A DNA stretch of 64,000 nucleotides from JAXDAY01 sp034679345 (GTDB taxonomy: Bacteria > Eisenbacteria > RBG-16-71-46 > CAIMUX01 > VGJL01): the NCBI GenBank assembly GCA_034679345.1, contig JAXDAY010000013.1, forward strand, positions 220,522-284,521, written 5' to 3'. Below are positions 27,687 through 36,178 of this stretch, in pieces (within the stretch, counting starts at the first letter, position 1; every line of letters begins with the position of its first letter). The translations under genes and the position numbers were made by a program. Below the pieces are notes generated by a model. It saw only the letters and a list, made by a program, of their open reading frames with translations, was not told where the DNA came from and did no database searches.

Positions 27687-27788
27687 CGCGACCCGAAGGT
27701 GCAGCCGACGGGGCAAGGCGGAACCGTTCCTCAGCTCACTCTTCACAAGAGAGCGGCAGTCTCGTCTGCCGCAGTAGGAGGTGCCCAA

Positions 27789-28256
27789 ATGGCGAAGGTG
27801 CTGAACGCGTGCCTGGCGGTCGGACTTGCGCTGGCCGCCTTCTCCTCGGCCCAGGCCCAGGTGCAAAGCGACATCGCCACCGAGCGGTCCCAGCTCCAGA
27901 GCGATCGCCAGGCGATCGTGGCCGCGAACCTGCCGCTCACCGAGGAGCAGGCAGCCGCATTCTGGCCGATGTACCGTGACTATCGTGGAGAGATGCAGAA
28001 GCTCGGCGACCGCGTGGTGTCCCTCGTCCTGGACTACGCGAAGAACTCCGAGGCGCTCACGGACGACCAGGCCACGGCCATGCTCGACGATCTCCTGGCC
28101 CTCCAGAAGGACGCGCTCAAGATCAAGACGGATTGGGTCGAGAAGTTCCGGAAGATCCTTCCATCGAAAGCAGTGACCCGGTTCTATCAGATCGAGAACA
28201 AGCTGGACACGGTTCTTCTCTTCGAGGCGGCCGACCAGGTTCCGCTGGTCGAGTAG
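27789..28256 (+). CDS. Periplasmic helical protein (Spy/CpxP-like in size and style)
   Basis: 155 residues with a signal peptide (cut near AQAQVQ, residue 23-24). The mature part is helical and contains LPLTEEQAAAFWPMYRDYR, similar in position to the LTxxQ motif of Spy/CpxP chaperones, then a Lys/Asp-rich coiled region. A strong GGAGG site lies before the ATG. It follows the two barrel genes after 102 bases and could be in the same transcript. Confidence 0.65.
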   Translation: MAKVLNACLAVGLALAAFSSAQAQVQSDIATERSQLQSDRQAIVAANLPLTEEQAAAFWPMYRDYRGEMQKLGDRVVSLVLDYAKNSEALTDDQATAMLDDLLALQKDALKIKTDWVEKFRKILPSKAVTRFYQIENKLDTVLLFEAADQVPLVE

Positions 28257-28302
28257 GGAAGGGGGCGGGGGCGCGGTGGCGCCCTTGGCGGGCTAGAAGC
28301 GC

Positions 28303-29289
28303 TCAACGCTGCTCGGCAGCGAACACGCGCTTCCAGTCCGCTTTCATGTCCACGACCGTCCAGCCTCTGGCCTGCGCCTCGTCGAGACCCTTGTCGAGCC
28401 GTCCGATCGCTGCGGCCCGGTCGTAGGCCCACTCCCGGTCCGCGTCGGTATGGTGGATGACCAGGCACAGGCTGGGGACCGTGCCCGCTGCGGTCCACTG
28501 GAGCATCTGAAGGTCGCCGTCCGAGTTCCCGACTGCGACCAGGGGTCGGCGGCCGATCCGCATCTGGATGCCAACCGGCTTGCCGGGTCCGTCATCGATG
28601 AAGTCCAGCTCGGCCAGGCGGACGAGCGCCGGCTTGCCATCGCGCAGCTCGTACTGCGTCTTGATCGTGCTTCCGATGATCTGCTCGGGGGGAACGCCGT
28701 ACACCCTCTCCGCCCATGGCCGCATGAACTCGACGCCGCCGCCGGAGACGATGAACGTCTTGAACCCGCTCGCCCGCAGGTACTCGAGGAGCTCGAGCAT
28801 CGGGGCGTAGACCATCTCGGTCAGCAGGCGCCCCGTCCGCGGGTGCTTCGCGGTGGCGATCCACTGCCGGACGATTTCCTCGAACTCTTCGGTGGTCGTG
28901 CCCGCATGGGTCGCCATGACCAGCTCACTCATGGCCCGCTCGCCCCCGGCGAGCGCCCCCTTCAGATCCCCCTTGAGGACCGACGCGAACGGCTCTCGCG
29001 TGCTCCACTCCGGATGCTGCGGCGCGAGAACTTTTACGCGGTCGAGCGCGAAGAGGAACTGGAAGTACACAGGCTGCTCGGCCCAGAGCGTGCCGTCATT
29101 GTCGAACACCGCAATCCGTTCGGCCGGAGCCACAAGGTCGGGCGAACCGGTGGTCGTCGTCCGCTCGACGAAGTCGATGATGGCTTGTTTCGCCGCACCA
29201 TCATTCCACGTGGGCAGCGGATCGCCGGCATGCGCGGTTACGGCCGTCACCGCGGCGGTGAATGTCGCGGCCAGTAGACTCCCCCGCAT
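28303..29289 (-). CDS. Secreted HAD-family phosphatase
   Basis: 328 residues with a signal peptide (about 1-21). HAD motif I is VFDNDGTLW (the Asp nucleophile and DxDGT pattern), motif II is FIVSGGG near 155 and a late NSDGDLQML carries the acidic motif. These match periplasmic HAD phosphohydrolases that cleave phosphate monoesters. It is followed on the same strand by nothing close, and is convergent with the Spy-like gene. Confidence 0.87.
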   Translation of the reverse strand: MRGSLLAATFTAAVTAVTAHAGDPLPTWNDGAAKQAIIDFVERTTTTGSPDLVAPAERIAVFDNDGTLWAEQPVYFQFLFALDRVKVLAPQHPEWSTREPFASVLKGDLKGALAGGERAMSELVMATHAGTTTEEFEEIVRQWIATAKHPRTGRLLTEMVYAPMLELLEYLRASGFKTFIVSGGGVEFMRPWAERVYGVPPEQIIGSTIKTQYELRDGKPALVRLAELDFIDDGPGKPVGIQMRIGRRPLVAVGNSDGDLQMLQWTAAGTVPSLCLVIHHTDADREWAYDRAAAIGRLDKGLDEAQARGWTVVDMKADWKRVFAAEQR

Positions 29290-29326
29290 GGCCCTCCTCC
29301 CTTCCGACGAGCATGGGCTCAGCCGG

Positions 29327-31060
29327 TCACGCCTCGACCTTTGCCATGGCCTCTACCGCGGACTCCAGCGTCCGGAAGACACGCGCAGGTCCTATCTGCT
29401 GGGTCAACCCCGTCCGATCGAGCATACGGCGAACCCGGCTCTTCACCCCCGCCACTGCAAAGACGATGCCGCGTTCGGTCAGCTCGGCGCAAACCTCTCC
29501 GAGGCCCGCCACCCCCGTCGTGTCTATATCAGGGATCGCCCCGGCGTCGAGGAGGAGGCAGCGCGGCATCGGTCTCGCTTCCTTCACGACTCTTCGGACG
29601 CGGGACTTGAAGAAATCCGTGTTGAAGAACACCAGGGGAGCGTCGAACCGGTAGATCACCAGCCCCGGAACGGTCTCCGCTTCCGGCCGGTTGCTGATGT
29701 CGAAGTAGCCGTCGGCGCCCGGCACGCGCCCCAGCACCGCATCGTTGGGGCGCGATGTGCGGGCGATGAGCTGTCCGAGCGCCAGCGCCACGGCGACCAC
29801 GACGCCTGGTAGGACTCCGACAGTGATCACGCCGAGCAGAGTGACCAGCGACAGGCGGAACTCCTGCGGGCTGATTCGCCGCAGCCGTATGAGGCTCTTC
29901 AAGTCGAAGAGCCCGATCGCGGAGTTGACCAGCACCGCGGCGAGCACAACGCTGGGCAGCGATGCGAGCGGCTTCGTAAGGAAGAGCAGGGTCAGGACCA
30001 ACAGCCCGGCCACGACCAGGCCCGTCACCTGGCTCTTCCCGCCAACCGAGTCGTTGACCGCCGTGCGCGAATCGGCTCCGCTCACGGCGAAGCCCTGCAG
30101 CAGTCCCGCCCCGATGTCCGCCACGCCGAGCGCGATGAACTCCCTGTTCGAGTCGATCTCGTAGCGGTTCTTAACCGCGAAGCTGCGCGCCGTGACCATG
30201 GCGCTATTGAAACTGATCAGCGCGAGTCCCACAGCCCCCATGGCCAGCGGGCCCAGATCGCCCAGGCCGATGTTCGGGATCATGATCGCCGGAAATCCAG
30301 CCGGTATCTCCCCCAGCACGGCGACCCCGCGTTCGCGCAGACGGAAGATGAGCGACGCCACGATCCCCAGCGCCATGATGACCAATGGGGTCGGAAGCTT
30401 CGGCGACAGGCGCTTGAACAAACGCAGCAGAACGAGGGTCCCCAGACCCAAGGCCAGAGTCAGTCCGTGAGTCTCGCCCAGCTTCGAGAAGAACTCCGCG
30501 ACCAGGCGGAAGAATCCGGCGCGATCGAGCGGGTAGCCGAAGAGGAGTCCGAGCTGCCCGCTGATGATGCTGATGGCGATGCCGTTCAGATACCCTGTCA
30601 GGATCGGCCGGGCCAGGAAGTTCGTCAGGAAGCCGAGCCGCAAGAGACCCGCCACGATGCAGAACAGACCTGCGATCATCGCCAGGGCCATGGTCAGGGA
30701 GATGTGTCTCGCCGGGTCCAACGCCGCCATCGGTACCACGACGGCGGCAACGATGGCGCAGGTCGCCGCGTCGGGAGCCATGATCAGCTGCCGGGATGTG
30801 CCGAAGAGCGCGTAGGCGACGAGCGGCAGGATGCTCGCATAAAGCCCGTGCACCGGGGGAACGCCGGCGAGCTGGGAGTACGCGATGGCGATCGGGATGG
30901 CGACGGCGGCGACCGAGACCCCGGCCACGATGTCGTGCCGTAACCAGGCCCGTCGATAGCCGCGGAGCATGCCGAGCCCGGGCAGGATCTCCCGGCGACC
31001 AGCCACATCCGAGGAGCTGCTGTCGCGGTCCTCGCTGGGCATCCGTCCTGAGCGACTCAC
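29327..31060 (-). CDS. SulP-family anion transporter with STAS domain
   Basis: 577 residues. Residues 30-430 hold about 12 TM segments typical of SulP/SLC26 (AIPIAIAYSQLAGVPPVHGLYA; then GYLNGIAISIISGQLG). Residues 450-570 form a cytoplasmic STAS domain (GLVIYRFDAPLVFFNTDFF; LLLDAGAIPDIDTTGVAGL). SulP proteins carry sulfate, bicarbonate or other anions. The start overlaps the stop of the DUF202 gene (ATGA at 31057-31060). Linkage to sulfatases lies 7 kb away and may be coincidental. Confidence 0.92.
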   Translation of the reverse strand: MSRSGRMPSEDRDSSSSDVAGRREILPGLGMLRGYRRAWLRHDIVAGVSVAAVAIPIAIAYSQLAGVPPVHGLYASILPLVAYALFGTSRQLIMAPDAATCAIVAAVVVPMAALDPARHISLTMALAMIAGLFCIVAGLLRLGFLTNFLARPILTGYLNGIAISIISGQLGLLFGYPLDRAGFFRLVAEFFSKLGETHGLTLALGLGTLVLLRLFKRLSPKLPTPLVIMALGIVASLIFRLRERGVAVLGEIPAGFPAIMIPNIGLGDLGPLAMGAVGLALISFNSAMVTARSFAVKNRYEIDSNREFIALGVADIGAGLLQGFAVSGADSRTAVNDSVGGKSQVTGLVVAGLLVLTLLFLTKPLASLPSVVLAAVLVNSAIGLFDLKSLIRLRRISPQEFRLSLVTLLGVITVGVLPGVVVAVALALGQLIARTSRPNDAVLGRVPGADGYFDISNRPEAETVPGLVIYRFDAPLVFFNTDFFKSRVRRVVKEARPMPRCLLLDAGAIPDIDTTGVAGLGEVCAELTERGIVFAVAGVKSRVRRMLDRTGLTQQIGPARVFRTLESAVEAMAKVEA

Positions 31061-31614
31061 AGCTTGGCCACCAAGGCGACGAGGGCGAATCCGCCGATTG
31101 CCGTCAGGATGATGGCGACCCAGACCGCCATGCCGCTTCGGCCGGGGTAGCCCATTGCCCTGTACTCGCGCACGCGAACGATGTGCTGCACCGTGGCCGC
31201 GAGGAGCGCCAGGGTTCCCATGACCACAAGGAAGTAGGCAAGCGTCTGGACACTCACGGTGCGCGAACCGAGAAGCACCCCTTTGATCTCCACATCTTGC
31301 AGCGTCTGCCCAAGCTTCCCGATCGTGAAACCGAAGCTGATCATCGAGAGCGCCGTCCGGATCCAGCCCATCAGCGTCCGCTCCGAGGCAAGGTAGTTCC
31401 GGGTGATCGCGAGGTCCGTCCGCTCCAGGGCGAGGTTGGTGCCCACGTCGGCCGTGCCGGCGCCGGCATGCCCCGTGCTCTTCTCACCAGGCCCCGGCGC
31501 CGGCGGAGGGACGGCCGGAGGCGCGCCGTTCTCCGCTCTCGGACCTGCCGCAGTGGGAGTGCGACCACCGCGGGGCTCGACGTCGGGCGTTCGGTCACCG
31601 ACTTCGCCACACAT
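31057..31614 (-). CDS. DUF202 (YidH-like) membrane protein
   Basis: 185 residues. A Pro/Gly-rich soluble N-terminus (about 1-65) precedes the DUF202 domain (LALERTDLAITRNYLASER, GWIRTALSMISFGFTIGK) with three TM helices. The family is of unknown function and is often found next to transporters. A GGGAGGGAG ribosome site supports the ATG at 31614. It is translationally coupled to the SulP gene. Confidence 0.85.
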   Translation of the reverse strand: MCGEVGDRTPDVEPRGGRTPTAAGPRAENGAPPAVPPPAPGPGEKSTGHAGAGTADVGTNLALERTDLAITRNYLASERTLMGWIRTALSMISFGFTIGKLGQTLQDVEIKGVLLGSRTVSVQTLAYFLVVMGTLALLAATVQHIVRVREYRAMGYPGRSGMAVWVAIILTAIGGFALVALVAKL

Positions 31615-32215
31615 GACTCTCCCTCCCCTTTCCCGTCGACTGCCCTTGTGTCTCGCGCACGTGATATAGCACCGCCCGAGGGACGTTTCCATCTCTTTTG
31701 AGCGGACGCTAGAGTGCCTGACGGAGCGCTGAGGAGCCCCCCGATCCCGACCACCACCACGCTCTCGTCAGGCTGATCACCGAGCAGGTCGCCGAGCAGG
31801 AGCGACGAGGCCCGGGTTACCTCCTGGCGGACGAGGTCACGCATATCCGGGAATGGGACAAGGGAGTGAAGGTCATTGCGGACGCGCTGTCCAACTCCAG
31901 GATGTCCAGCTCCGACAGGCGCGCCGTCGCGCCCTCCTGCGCCCCCGGATGGGAAGCCAGGCTTAGCAGGATCCGGCTGACCTCCCCCTCGACAGGCTCG
32001 CTCATGTTCCTCCAAGACGAGGCGCCCGCGGTTCACATGCAGGCGGCTAGCCCAGACTGCGGAAGGCCGTTCCGCAATCCACAGGTAGGAGGGCCGGGCG
32101 GGAGAGAATCCCTTGCCGTTTTCCGCCCTGGACCACGCATGAAGGACTGAGATCGATCCGAGGGCTTCGGGCCCGGTCGATGCGATCGAGTCCCTGGCCG
32201 AGAGGGGAGGGCGTC
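31615..32215. other. 601-base region with a broken small gene
   Basis: Between the divergent DUF202 and lipoprotein genes. A probable frameshifted minus-strand gene occupies about 31722-32005. The rest, including the span nearest the lipoprotein gene, shows no recognisable gene or clear promoter. Confidence 0.4.
31722..32005 (-). pseudogene. Possible frameshifted small gene
   Basis: An ATG at 32005 with a strong GGAGGAAC ribosome site opens a frame with good codon bias for about 42 codons (MSEPVEGEVSRILLSLASHP). Near 31880 the protein-like signal moves to another frame (NDLHSLVPFPDMRDLVRQEV; then LLLGDLLGDQPDESVVVVG). The join looks like one small helical protein interrupted by an indel. Function is unknown, and a sequencing error would explain it equally well. 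The 3' limit is approximate. Confidence 0.35.
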
Positions 32216-32791
32216 ATGTTCTGGACCCACTTGACGGTGATGAGCCTGGCGGTTCTGCTCCAGGGATGTTCCAACACTCCGCCGACGGGGATCGGGAAGA
32301 ACTGCGCTCCGGCCGAGGAAAGATCGGGAGCTGCCGGCGGGTGGTCTGTCTGGACCGAGGCCGGGGAGATTCCGGACGGAGATCGCCGGGGCATACGGAT
32401 GGGCCCGGTCGTCGCGAGCGACGGTACCGACCTCAGCCGCGTGATCCTCCGTTTGAACCTCCGTCATCCGGCCACAGGGGATCTTGACGTCCGCCTGGCC
32501 TACGACGCGGATGACGACGGCAGGCCGGAGGTCACGGTCCCCATCGAATTCTTCCGCTCCCGTTCCGACTCATGGGCGCGGGAACTTCATGCCTGTCCGC
32601 AATCCCTGGACGGAACTTACTTCTTCCAGGACAGCACGGAGGAGCAAGAGCAAGTTTTCACGGCGTTCCAGTTGCTCCCTCCGGGTCACGCCTTCTACCT
32701 CGCGGTCGCGGACACTTTGGCGGAGGACACGGGGGAGGTGCTGAGCTGGGCGATCCACGCAAAGGAAACCGCAGCGGTGGTGGTGCGCTGA
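32216..32791 (+). CDS. Lipoprotein of unknown function
   Basis: 191 residues with a lipoprotein signal (LLQGC as lipobox). The mature domain is beta-rich with acidic DxDxDG-like turns (AYDADDDGRPEV near residue 90), suggesting calcium binding or a subtilisin-P/jelly-roll-like module. I cannot assign a family. The GGGGAGGG site before the ATG at 32216 decides the start. It is followed by a hairpin at 32819-32856. Confidence 0.65.
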   Translation: MFWTHLTVMSLAVLLQGCSNTPPTGIGKNCAPAEERSGAAGGWSVWTEAGEIPDGDRRGIRMGPVVASDGTDLSRVILRLNLRHPATGDLDVRLAYDADDDGRPEVTVPIEFFRSRSDSWARELHACPQSLDGTYFFQDSTEEQEQVFTAFQLLPPGHAFYLAVADTLAEDTGEVLSWAIHAKETAAVVVR

Positions 32792-32818
32792 GGCAAGACT
32801 GGCGGAAGGTGACCTGAC

Positions 32819-32856
32819 AACTCCGGGCGCGGCGACGGCGATGTCCGCCCGGAGTT
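32819..32856 (+). terminator. Hairpin after the lipoprotein gene
   Basis: An 11-bp stem (AACTCCGGGCG at 32819-32829 and its complement at 32846-32856) with a 16-base loop lies 28 bases after the stop codon. Only a weak T content follows (CTCGTATAG), so it is a moderate terminator candidate. Confidence 0.45.
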
Positions 32857-32996
32857 CTCGTATAGAGGACGGGAGATCAGATCCTAACCGTTTGATGGAG
32901 GACGAGTAAACATCCTGGCCGAGTTGGCGATCTGAGTTCGCGCGGTCTCGACTCTCCACGCATGCCCGGCCCATTCCTCCGTATTCTCCCAGAGCC

Positions 32997-33347
32997 ATGG
33001 AGCCATTCCGAAGGCGAGGCGATAGGTTGCTGACGCTCTTCCAGCGTTGGATTCGATCCACCGCGTTGATACTGGTCGGGGGTCGTGCCGGGATGGATCA
33101 TGACGCCTTCCTCGACGATGACAAGACGATCGATGCTGTCATCGGTAACCTGACCGTGATTGGCGGGGCTGCCAATCGCCTGCCGCCGGACTTCAAGGAC
33201 CGGTACCCGGACATCCCATGGCATCGGATCGTCGGTTTGAGACACCGAGTGGTCCATGATTACATTGGTGTTGATCTCGAGCTTGTATGGAAGATTGTGG
33301 AAGATGATCTGCCCCAGTTCCGAGGACAGCTGATCGGCATCCAGTAG
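32997..33347 (+). CDS. HepT-like (DUF86) protein, probably damaged at the N-terminus
   Basis: 116 residues. From about residue 30 the sequence follows HepT-type HEPN RNases: GMDHDAFLDDDKTIDAVIGN, then HRIVGLRHRVVHDYIGVDLE with the R-x4-H-x-Y catalytic set (R82, H87, Y89). The first 29 residues do not resemble the family. In another frame at about 33023-33070 a HepT-like helix (VADALPALDSIHRVD) appears, so an indel near 33085 is likely. No MntA-type nucleotidyltransferase antitoxin gene is visible beside it, so this may be a decaying toxin-antitoxin remnant. Confidence 0.6.
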   Translation: MEPFRRRGDRLLTLFQRWIRSTALILVGGRAGMDHDAFLDDDKTIDAVIGNLTVIGGAANRLPPDFKDRYPDIPWHRIVGLRHRVVHDYIGVDLELVWKIVEDDLPQFRGQLIGIQ

Positions 33348-33503
33348 TCGGATTCTGCTGGAGGGGATCGCGATGCCAGCTGGCGATGCCCCAAACCGAT
33401 TGATTGGCCCCCTCGGCGATCCGAGTCGAGGGGGTGCCACCACCGGGCTGCGCCCGCCCTCGCTGACGAACGCACCACACTGAATGCCCAAAGGATTGAG
33501 AAC

Positions 33504-33682
33504 TTTGGAGGCGGCGGGAATCGAACTCGAAAACGAGGCGTTCGCCAACTTGGTGACGCTGCGCGACTTCGGGCGTATCGGGTTCGGAAATCAAGACTTA
33601 CCGCCGGGTCCCGAGTTCGCTCCTGTCCTCCCGAGTCCCCCGGAATCCCCCCTGGGCGTGGAGGTATTTTGGAGGCGGCGGG
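33504..33682 (+). repeat. 15-base direct repeat flanking 149 bases
   Basis: TTTGGAGGCGGCGGG occurs at 33504-33518 and again at 33668-33682. The first copy is part of the tRNA-like remnant; the second forms the left arm of the hairpin downstream of the effector gene. Duplicated attachment core or chance GC-rich similarity are both possible. Confidence 0.4.
33507..33530 (-). other. tmRNA/tRNA 3'-end remnant, candidate attachment site
   Basis: On the minus strand the bases read GTTCGATTC (T-loop) followed by CCGCCGCCTCCA (acceptor arm), the usual 3' end of tmRNA and some tRNAs. The 5' half of the T-stem does not pair properly (A opposite C) and no anticodon or tag region follows, so it is only a fragment. 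Such 3' fragments are typical footprints of integration into tmRNA/tRNA genes, and the CBASS island begins just beyond it. Confidence 0.4.
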
Positions 33683-33700
33683 GAGAGTTCCCGCCGCCTC
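33672..33700 (-). terminator. Strong hairpin downstream of the CBASS operon
   Basis: An 11-bp perfect stem (GAGGCGGCGGG with its complement at 33690-33700) and a 7-base loop lie 80 bases past the effector stop codon. No T-tract follows on the minus strand, so it may stop transcription or protect the 3' end rather than act as a classical terminator. Confidence 0.45.
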
Positions 33701-33779
33701 GTGGGCACTGCTGCCCTCGGGAGAACCGGATAACCTCGGCGGGCCCGTTCGGGAACGGCTTGCTCGTCCTCCAGCCCAC

Positions 33780-35276
33780 TTATCTCAAGAGAAACGACGG
33801 GGCATACCCCGGCTGCTGATCCTCCATGATCTGGATCTCTCGGCAGACGGCGTTCAGTCCGTGGCCAATGAAGCAAGCACCACTCAGCGGCCCGAAGTAG
33901 AAGAGAAGCAGACGACTCGCGCCCCAGCGCTTCACAAGTGCGCGTGCCGCATCCTTGAAGCGATCAGCAACCGCAACGGCATCGCCGGCATCACGGAGGC
34001 ACTCTCTCCCAAGGTCCCGATTCGGACGCAGCAAGAGCAGGGCAGCCACCTGCTCCTGCCTGCCATCAAGGTACCGCCGTACGTCATCGTCCAGAGAACC
34101 GGTGATGCTCAGTCCGACGGCGACGACTCTCCCATTCCCATCCAGGACCTCGCCGTTGGGATCGCCATTCGCGCTGCTGATGACCAGTTCCAGATCCGGC
34201 GTCGGCTTCGCGTCGGTCCGCCAGATTCGCCCGTTCTGGTCTACCTCGATCGTGTATCGGGCCACGGACGAGAACGAATGACCGAACGCGAACCAGGCCG
34301 AAAGCCGTGCCAGTCCTCGTGCGCGGATCAGCCGGCAATCCGTCTCTACTCCAACGCGTTCGGCGAGCGCGCGCAGTCCCGGGAGGAGCTTCGAGTTCCA
34401 TTGTGACGGGTCCTTGAGCTGGTGCCCACCCAGCCCAGGCTCACCGTCAAACTCCGCCCTCCAGTCAACCAGGTAGTCTGGCTCGATTTCGAATCTCTGC
34501 GCCTTGACGGTCGACAAATGGACAGCGACTCCTCGCTCTTCCTCCTTCGGTCGCCGCAGATCGTGCTTTGCGACGATGGCCTCCAGGTCCGACCAGGAAA
34601 GCGCCCGCCTGCCCGTCTTGACCCAGCCCCGTATGATTCCGACGGCAATGAGGAGCGCGTTCACGTCGGATCGCAGACTCAACAGCTCCATTCGATCGGC
34701 AACGTGTCGCTCCAGCTCTGCCGTGCATGCGTAGCCGAGCCGAAACCGGAGGCACTTGACGAACTCCCTGAGGAGCCCGTCCTCCGCTCTGAGCGCGTCC
34801 TGCCACCGGCGACGTATCTTGCCGAGCTTCGCACCCGCTCTCGCAGCGAGGAACTTCTCCTTGACCCGACCATCGTGACCATCGATGCAGACCCCGAACG
34901 GGTCACCGACGCTCCACGCCCAATTACTTACGAGATGGAGCTCGATAGCCCGTCCATGCCCGCCCTCTCGCAGGCGATTCCATGTGGTCCAGAACTTCTC
35001 CAATAGGCTGGCTTGACCCCCTCCGCGATCGAGCAGAGCATCGGTCGAGTACGCGGAACGATAGTCAACGTGGAACTTCACTTGGTGGAAGGTGTCCGGC
35101 GCGTCCGTATCCGCCGAATGCTGCACCGTGACGTCGTCCACGGACCCAGCCAACGCATCCTCGATTGTGACGGCGCTCACGGCCTGCCGGGGTATCTTCA
35201 GATCAAGAACAAACTGCCAAGCATAAAGGTGCTGGTAGTCGTCTCCACTCAATCGTGCTGCGACCTGATTCGCCAT
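33780..35276 (-). CDS. cap4: Cap4-like CBASS effector: nuclease fused to SAVED domain
   Basis: 498 residues. The N-terminal part (about 1-220) begins SGDDYQHLYAWQFVLDL and carries E39, D47/D48 and Q65-V-K67, the layout of the DUF4297-type PD-(D/E)xK DNA endonuclease of Cap4. The C-terminal part (about 310-498) resembles SAVED: SAWFAFGHSF, then VVAVGLSITGSLDDDVRRYL and SRLLLFYFGPLSGACFIGHG. SAVED binds cyclic oligonucleotides and triggers DNA cutting. It is last in the CBASS operon, 8 bases after the CD-NTase stop. Given the CdnC-like synthase, a cyclic trinucleotide ligand is the best guess. Domain calls come from motif patterns alone. Confidence 0.8.
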   Translation of the reverse strand: MANQVAARLSGDDYQHLYAWQFVLDLKIPRQAVSAVTIEDALAGSVDDVTVQHSADTDAPDTFHQVKFHVDYRSAYSTDALLDRGGGQASLLEKFWTTWNRLREGGHGRAIELHLVSNWAWSVGDPFGVCIDGHDGRVKEKFLAARAGAKLGKIRRRWQDALRAEDGLLREFVKCLRFRLGYACTAELERHVADRMELLSLRSDVNALLIAVGIIRGWVKTGRRALSWSDLEAIVAKHDLRRPKEEERGVAVHLSTVKAQRFEIEPDYLVDWRAEFDGEPGLGGHQLKDPSQWNSKLLPGLRALAERVGVETDCRLIRARGLARLSAWFAFGHSFSSVARYTIEVDQNGRIWRTDAKPTPDLELVISSANGDPNGEVLDGNGRVVAVGLSITGSLDDDVRRYLDGRQEQVAALLLLRPNRDLGRECLRDAGDAVAVADRFKDAARALVKRWGASRLLLFYFGPLSGACFIGHGLNAVCREIQIMEDQQPGYAPSFLLR

Positions 35277-35284
35277 GGGTGACC

Positions 35285-36178
35285 CTACGAAAGCGGAAAG
35301 AGCTTCCCGAAGAGCTGACGCCAGACCCGAAGCGCGTCGCCGGTCCTCCCAGCTCTCTCGAGCTGCAGGGCTGCCGCAACCTGTGCTTCGGCGGTCTGAA
35401 GTTGTTCTCTCGCGGCGCGACGTTCCGCCGCGCCCATCCGATCACTGACGTCAGGACCAAGCCCCGCAGGATCGGGCCAGTCTTCCAGGATCCGGTCGGC
35501 AAGCGATGCGAAGAACCCCTGGAGCTCACGTCGATGATCGCCCCCGAAGGGTGGATGCAAGACATCAAGAGCCATCACTTCGATGAGAAACGATGGCTTG
35601 ATCGGTTTGGCCTGCTCGGCGTTCCATTTCTTCATCATGCGGACCAACCCCTTCCACTCGCCATTGTAGGCCTCCTGCGCTCGCAGCGCCTTCTCCGCAT
35701 GGACCCGGGGATTGGTCTCGGTCCATCCACCTGCCACCGCCGTATCGGGGATCTCATAGTGATCGTCCTTCTTGAAGGCAGCGATCACGTCGAAGCTCAT
35801 CACCTGGCCGCCGGTCTCGCCGTACTCGTCCTCCTGTACTCCGAAATCGACGCAGCACGACCGTCGTTGGCAGGACACCTTCTCTCGGCCGTACTCCTCA
35901 ACGAGCCGCTTCTCCACACTGCCCAGGAGGGTGGCCGGCGGGCTCTGACGGTAATGCCTTTCCGCATCGCCGAGCACGCAGAAGATGTCGACGTCCTTCA
36001 GGGGTTTCGTCTTGGTCCAGCGAGCGTACGAACCCGTGAGGAAGTCCTCGTCGATCTCAAAGGCTGCATCCATCACGGCCCGGATCTCCTTCTGACGGCG
36101 CGAGGCGTCCTTCTGCTCCTGATCCGTGAGCTCGAGCCGGCTACGGAACTTGACGAGTGCCTCCGGGACCGTGATCAT
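35285..36178 (-). CDS. CD-NTase (CBASS cyclic-oligonucleotide synthase)
   Basis: 297 residues. The nucleotidyltransferase core shows TG49S50YARWTKTKPLKDVDIF with D62 and D64, and a third acidic residue at MSFD130VIAAF, a complete catalytic triad. The C-terminal helical part includes NPRVHAEKALRAQEAYNG and KPSFLIEVMALDVL. Association with HORMA and TRIP13 is typical of clade C/D enzymes such as CdnC, which makes cyclic AMP trimers. The ATG at 36178 overlaps the HORMA stop (ATGA at 36175-36178), which fixes the start; a longer upstream frame to 36451 overlaps HORMA and is rejected. Confidence 0.9.
   Translation of the reverse strand: MITVPEALVKFRSRLELTDQEQKDASRRQKEIRAVMDAAFEIDEDFLTGSYARWTKTKPLKDVDIFCVLGDAERHYRQSPPATLLGSVEKRLVEEYGREKVSCQRRSCCVDFGVQEDEYGETGGQVMSFDVIAAFKKDDHYEIPDTAVAGGWTETNPRVHAEKALRAQEAYNGEWKGLVRMMKKWNAEQAKPIKPSFLIEVMALDVLHPPFGGDHRRELQGFFASLADRILEDWPDPAGLGPDVSDRMGAAERRAAREQLQTAEAQVAAALQLERAGRTGDALRVWRQLFGKLFPLS

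Larger units (their letters stand above)
33348..33779. other. Non-coding junction before the defence island
   Basis: 432 bases without a real gene. It holds a tRNA/tmRNA-like 3' remnant (33507-33530), a 15-base direct repeat (33504 and 33668) and a strong hairpin (33672-33700). The 111-codon plus-strand frame at 33484-33819 runs through the remnant and is rejected as spurious. Confidence 0.5.

Noticed and set aside
33484..33819. 111-codon plus-strand frame beginning MPKGLRTLEAAGIE
   Set aside because: It translates through the antisense of the tmRNA/tRNA-like remnant; EAAGIE-type peptides are a familiar artefact of such sequences.
33507..33870. Complete tmRNA gene on the minus strand
   Set aside because: Only the T-loop and acceptor 3' end are present. 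The T-stem is mispaired, no 5' acceptor partner or tag frame is found, and the effector gene occupies the space from 33780.
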